The notes beneath the pieces are model-generated. The model saw only the letters and a list, made by a program, of their open reading frames with translations, was not told the origin of the DNA and searched no databases. 64,000 bases of DNA from Irpex lacteus. Taxonomy: Eukaryota; Basidiomycota; Agaricomycetes; Polyporales; Irpicaceae. Location of the stretch: positions 2,480,001 through 2,544,000 of the forward strand of contig MQVO02000002.1 of the NCBI GenBank assembly GCA_001986395.2, in the 5' to 3' direction. Shown piece after piece: positions 59,158 to 64,000 of this stretch; within the stretch, counting starts at the first letter, position 1, and the number at the start of each line of letters is the position of its first letter. The position numbers were made by a program, and so were the translations under genes.

Positions 59158-60960
59158 ATGAAGTCCGCCGCCTTCCTCGCTGCTCTCGCCGCCATCCTGC
59201 CAGCCTACGTCGCTGGCCAAGCTCAGACTTGGGCACAGTGCGGTGGTATCGGCTTCTGTACGTTACTACCTTTCTCCTTCTACTGGTCTGTTTCTTACTG
59301 AACTTGTCTATCATAGCTGGTCCTACCACTTGCGTTGCCGGCTCCGTCTGCACGAAGCAGAACGATTACTACTCTCAGTGCATGTAAGTACGAACCCAAC
59401 CTTTTGCAAGAATTACTGGCTTATGATGGGGCATAGTCCTGGATCTGCTACTACTCCCACGTCTGCACCTACGTCTGCACCCACCTCCCAGCCTTCGCAG
59501 CCATCTTCCACCTCCTCTGCTCCTTCCGGTCCTTCCTCTACCCCCACGCCCTCTGCCAACAACCCATGGACTGGCTACCAGGTATGCGGGCGATCCATTC
59601 TGACTCTCAAGATGTGTTTCTGACCTGGGCATAGATCTACTTGAGCCCTTACTACGCCAACGAGGTTGCTGCCGCCGCCAAGGCAATCACGGACCCCACC
59701 CTCGCCGCCAAGGCTGCCAGTGTTGCTAACATCCCGAACTTCACTTGGTTGGGTGAGTCTGACGTCGACAAGAGAAGGAAACGGCTTCCTAATCACCCGT
59801 ATAGATTCCGTCTCCAAGATCGCCGATCTTAAGACATACCTCGCTGACGCAAGTGCACTGGGCAAGTCCAGCGGTCAGAAGCAACTCCTCCAGATTGTCG
59901 TATACGATCTTCCCGACCGTGATTGCGCTGCTAAGGCCTCCAACGGAGAGTTCAGCATTGCTGACAACGGCCTGGCCAACTACCAGAACTACATCGACCA
60001 GATCGTTGCTGCTGTCAAGCGTAAGTCTCGTCGAGGCGCTTCACTTCGCTATGCATACTGAGCCTGTTCGCCACAGAATTCCCTGACGTTCGGGTCGTGG
60101 CTGTCATTGAGCCCGACTCTCTTGCCAACTTGGTCACCAACTTGAACGTGCAGAAGTGCGCTAACGCCAAGAGCACTTACCTCACTGCTGTCAACTACGC
60201 TTTGAAGCAGCTCTCCTCTGTTGGCGTCTACCAGTACATGGACGCAGGTCACGCCGGATGGCTCGGTTGGCCCGCCAACTTGACCCCCGCTGCTCAGCTG
60301 TTCGCTCAAGTTTACTCTGATGCCGGAAAGTCGCCATTCATCAAGGGTCTTGCTACCAGTACGTATCCATATCGTTCTTCGAGATCACTTAAGGCTGACC
60401 CGTTTGAATCGCAAAGACGTCGCCAACTACAACGCCTTGAGCGCAGCCTCACCCGATCCCATCACCCAGGGTGACCCCAACTACGATGAAATCCACTACA
60501 TCAACGTAAGCCCGTTTAACCGTACAATGCGATGTGTACTAATCAAACCAAAACTCGCAGGCTCTTGCTCCGGCTCTTCAGTCCGCTGGCTTCCCTGCTA
60601 CCTTCATCGTCGATCAAGGTCGTTCCGGTCAGCAGAACCTCCGACAACAGTGGGGTGACTGGTGCAACATCAAGGGTGCTGGCTTCGGTACCCGCCCGAC
60701 CACCAACACTGGCTCTTCGCTCATCGACTCCATCGTTTGGGTGAAGCCCGGAGGTGAATCCGACGGTACCTCGAACTCGTCTTCGCCCCGTTTCGACTCC
60801 ACTTGCTCTTTGGTAAGTTCGGCCTTCTGTTCGTCAAACAGAATGTGATGCTAACTCATCGTGCTTGCAGTCGGATGCTACTCAGCCCGCTCCTGAAGCT
60901 GGTACCTGGTTCCAGGCTTACTTCGAGACTCTCGTCTCCAAGGCCAACCCACCGCTCTAA
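59158..60960 (+). CDS. cel6A: GH6 cellobiohydrolase II with N-terminal CBM1
   Basis: Secreted exocellulase acting from the non-reducing end of cellulose and releasing cellobiose by inversion. Nine exons (59158-59257, 59317-59383, 59437-59581, 59635-59752, 59805-60020, 60077-60358, 60417-60505, 60561-60812, 60871-60960) close in phase at 452 residues. Signal peptide at residues 1-20 (MKSAAFLAALAAILPAYVAG). CBM1 at about 21-57 (QTWAQCGGIGFSGPTTC with VCTKQNDYYSQC) is followed by a Ser/Thr/Pro linker to about 100. The GH6 catalytic domain starts NPWTGYQIYLSPYYANEV and shows both signatures: VVYDLPDRDCAAKASNGE, holding the proton-donor Asp, and VVAVIEPDSLANLVTN. Later it has QYMDAGHAGWLGWPAN, FIVDQGRSGQQ, WCNIKGAGFGTRP and WVKPGGESDGTS. 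All expected residues are present, so it is probably active. Its presence indicates a plant-cell-wall degrader. Confidence 0.97.
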
Positions 60961-61433
60961 GCGTATCGTACCTGCTTTAAAAATGTGGCTGCACGGCATA
61001 GAACAGCTGCTCTGGGGTTCACTTAGTCGCGATCTTTATATACCTGTATTTTATGTAGCATAAAAAGGAAAACAATCGCAGAAATGCATTCGCCCTTCAC
61101 CTGTACCACATCATGTTCTTGTGATTGAATGCTACCGGGTCCAGCTTTCGATACATCCTGCAACGAAACTACTGTGCAATGGTTTGCCAGGTGATACCTA
61201 CACGCTTCAAGTTTGCTCACAGTCTCTCGGAGAAATAGCACATAATGCGATATCATTATTCAATACGTTCACGACGAGTAAACATTACAATTCACAGTAG
61301 GGGAGAGATAACGAGCCAAATCAACATTTTCCAAGACGTAACAAGGCAACGGCGCTATAGAAATAAGCATAGGTAGACCAGAACACGACAGACGATGACC
61401 AGGGGATGCAAACTAGCTGAACATCTTACATCA
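60961..61433. other. convergent 3' flanks of cel6A and NFS1
   Basis: About 470 bp, no gene seen. Confidence 0.5.
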
Positions 61434-63468
61434 CTAGTGCTGTGACCAGTTGATGGTATTGATGTCAATGCCTTCCTGAACCATTTCCCAAAGTGGGCTA
61501 GAACAGCAAGAGTCAGCTATGTAATAAATCAAGATCGTAGGACGAGCGTACCTCATGTCACGCAGGCGTTGTACCACAGCGACAATTTTCTCGACGACAA
61601 AGTCGACTTCAGCCTCGGTTGTAAAGCGGCCGATACCGAATCGGAGAGAGGAGTGGGCCATGTCCTCGGCGGCACCTGGGGAGAGAATGAGTTGCTGATG
61701 TGCGTAGCGATCGTAATGCACTCACCAAGGGCACGAAGGACGTATGAGGGTTCAAGAGATGCTGAGGTGCAAGCACTCCCGGAGGACAAGGCGATATCCT
61801 AAGAAGCCTGTTAACGAGAATCTCACTGCCAGTGAAGACGCTTTGCATACCTTGAGAGCCATCAGCAGGCTCTCACCCTCAACATATGCGAAACTAAGGT
61901 TAACGCATCCCGGATATCCACTTGCGTCGCCATTGCGGATGACATGCTCGACTTGTGCGTTGATCTTGGTGATGAGACGGTCCGACAACGCTTTAATGCG
62001 AGCTGAATCGCGCTGCAAATCAAAGGATCAGCAAAGAGATCTCGAACAGCATATCGTTGCGGTGGACCACAACGAAACGAGTAAGATCGCTCAGTACCCC
62101 TGCACATGGGTCTCAGCTGAGCTGGCTAGCCAGAGATGTAATACTACAACTCGCCACACCACACAGCTCCCTCCATTCGTTATCGAAATCGTGCAATTAT
62201 CGTCACTGCGGCAGAAATCCAATGGTACTCACCGCCATCTCTTGCTTCGCGATGCGAGCTGCCTCGCCGATACCGACGATGAGCGGAGTTGGCAGGGTTC
62301 CACTACGCAACCCACGTTCCTGACCGCCTCCGTTGATGATAGGCTCCAGACGAACTCGGGGTCGTCTCCTAACGTAGGCTGCTCCTACTCCCTTCGGACC
62401 ATAGAGCTTGTGTCCAGAGATACTCAGCACGTCGATGTTCATCTCGTTCACATCGATAGGCACTTTGCCGACCGCTTGTGCCGCATCTGTGTGGAAGTAG
62501 ATCCCACGGTGTTGACGGAGCAGCTCGCCAATCTCCTTTATGGGCTGAATGACGCCTGTCTCGTTGTTCACTGTCATTATTGAGACGATTGAAGTATCTG
62601 GCCTAATGGCAGCCTCCAGGTCCTCCAGTCGGATAATGCCGTTTTGTTGCACGGGGAGGTATGTGACGTCAAAACCCTCTTCTTGCAGTTTTCGGCACGA
62701 ATCAAGGACGCATTTATGTTCCTAGAATAGCTGTCAATGACTAATCATGAGTGAGGCGAGGATGTTTCGTACCGTTTGCGTGGTTATGATATGACGCTTA
62801 CGCTCTTTGTGGAACCGGGCGACACCCTTAAGCGCCATATTATTCGACTCAGTAGCTCCTGAGGTGAAGATGATGTCCTTTGGGTCGGCTCCAATAAGAT
62901 CTGCTATGTGCTAACAGCGTCGCGTTCAGACGACGCGCAAACAACAAAGTGATGGTGTGTAGACAAACCTTGCGAGCGTCCTCCACCGCCGCTTCTGCCT
63001 CCCAGCCGTAAGCGTGCGTTCGACTGTGAGGATTACCATACTGATCTGTAAAGAACGGAAGCATGGCATCGAGGACTCGAGGGTCTACCGGAGTAGTGGC
63101 CTGTGGAATTACTATGAGTATATGCGCGAACATGCTACGTGTGAGAACACGGACCTGCATGTCGAGGTAAATTGGCCTCGCCTTGCCCTGCAAGTTGTCC
63201 TCTCTTCTTGGGACCTCCAGCTTAAATCCGAGCATATCTAACACACGATGATATTGAGATTTTGCGATAGACTGAAGGCACTGGGCTGCTCACCTTGTCT
63301 GGGGGTGAAGAATGCATCGTCTTGGTAAGACGACGGAACATCGACGACGCTGGCACGATCAGCCCCCGACGGTTGAACGTAGTTACGCCTGGCTGCCACC
63401 GCCACAACCCTCGATGACGATGGTCTCAACACTGACCGACGGACGCTGCTCGACACTCGAGAGAGCAT
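61434..63468 (-). CDS. nfs1: mitochondrial cysteine desulfurase
   Basis: Pyridoxal-phosphate enzyme that extracts sulfur from cysteine for iron-sulfur cluster and tRNA thiolation. Nine exons (63468-63294, 63237-63155, 63100-62969, 62910-62773, 62721-62233, 62012-61851, 61798-61726, 61675-61552, 61497-61434) close in phase at 479 residues, near the length of yeast Nfs1. A mitochondrial presequence opens the protein ([20 protein letters not shown]). Then come [78 protein letters not shown], the PLP-lysine segment [15 protein letters not shown], and the catalytic-Cys loop [12 protein letters not shown]. It ends with the conserved [14 protein letters not shown]. Divergent from the SR-protein gene with 286 bp between start codons. 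Confidence 0.97.
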
Positions 63469-63754
63469 GGTGGACGTATAGCGGCGGGATGGTGGTGGGA
63501 AGAACGTGGGAAACGACGAGCAAAGGCCGACATTTTGATGCCACACGCCGGCTCGCTTTATCAGATAGTCACGCGTCCGCGGGAGTCGGCCTAACGCGCG
63601 GCCACTCGGCAGCTGCTTTGGCCGTGCTATCTCCGAATGATCCGGAGTAAGATCAGCATCACGTGCTTCTCTGCGCACGGACCACTTTTGGCGCCATCCT
63701 TTTGATGTCGCGCGTGATGGGTTGGACTTCTGCATCTCTTGACTCTCAACCACC

Positions 63755-64000
63755 ATGGCAAGACGTCTCTACCTCGGTCGTACGCCCCCAACGTCGTGTT
63801 CGTCGTCGTTCATGGTCCTGACGAACCTTTTCAGGCCTTCCCCCGGATGCTCGCGCTGAAGATGTTTCAAAGTTTTTCGACGGCTACGGCCGCATCGTCG
63901 ACTGCCGCGTCATGACAGGTTGGTTCCGTTGGCCGCTACACGTGCCATTCGACGACTCAGGATTCCCTCGTAGGATTTGGCTTCGTTGAATTTGAGAGCT
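63755..64000 (+). CDS. SR-type RRM splicing factor, N-terminal part (runs off the window)
   Basis: Three exons begin in the window (63755-63779, 63835-63918, 63974 onward) and join in phase to MARRLYLGRLPPDARAEDVS, then KFFDGYGRIVDCRVMTGFGF and VEFES. This is the start of an RNA-recognition motif: LYLGRLPP is RNP2 and GFGFVEFE is RNP1. The short first part before the RRM and the A.AEDV..FF.GYGRI wording fit SRSF1/4/5-type or fungal SR proteins that act in pre-mRNA splicing. The RS or RGG tail that would settle this lies beyond the right edge. Divergent from NFS1. Confidence 0.88.

Noticed and set aside
61744..62583. 279-codon plus-strand open frame
   Set aside because: Antisense to NFS1 exons holding the PLP lysine and cofactor motifs; no independent family match.

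Overview
This window is a stretch of nuclear chromosome from a filamentous basidiomycete, most likely an agaricomycete wood-decay fungus and plausibly a polypore. The evidence is gene density (about 25 genes in 64 kb), many 45-70 nt GT..AG introns, basidiomycete-style F-box and kinase-like families, a family 6 cellobiohydrolase with an N-terminal cellulose-binding module, and tandem cytochrome P450 genes. Coding models were built by hand: the exons were joined so that reading phase closed at every junction, except where noted.

Layout. 0-15 kb: a small unknown gene (minus), then CSM3/Swi3 replication-fork protein (-) head to head with the N-terminal methyltransferase NTM1 (+), mitochondrial adenylate kinase (-), a COQ11-like oxidoreductase (-), a secreted double-psi beta-barrel protein (-) and SRP54 (-). 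15-26.4 kb: SAGA subunit SPT8 (+), F-box gene (-), intron-containing tRNA-Phe (-), F-box gene (-), NEDD1-like WD40 protein (+), F-box gene (-). 26.8-31.7 kb: PAM17 (+), a DUF3429 mitochondrial membrane protein (-), and a kinase-like gene with a broken DFG motif (-).

32-42 kb is the accessory region. A P450 locus has been tandemly duplicated with a period of about 6.5 kb. One copy is intact (39399-41867), one carries a one-base frameshift (32815-35330), and there are C-terminal remnants of others. Between the two large copies lies a 2.4 kb palindromic (foldback) element, whose outermost 542 bp arms are almost identical inverted copies while its inner arms are diverged. It splits a third P450 remnant and is flanked by an 8 bp direct repeat.

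42-64 kb: arginase (+), oligopeptide transporter (-), a 3.2 kb gene-poor gap, UBLCP1-type phosphatase (+), COP9 signalosome subunit 8 (-), NECAP endocytic adaptor (+), a diverged tandem-repeat array (about 56.1-57.7 kb), cellobiohydrolase II (+), cysteine desulfurase NFS1 (-), and the start of an SR-type RNA-binding protein (+) running off the right edge.

Most genes are housekeeping and share no pathway, though several act in mitochondria (ADK, COQ11-like, PAM17, DUF3429, NFS1). The most unusual material is the P450/foldback region. No CRISPR, operon or prokaryotic feature is present.
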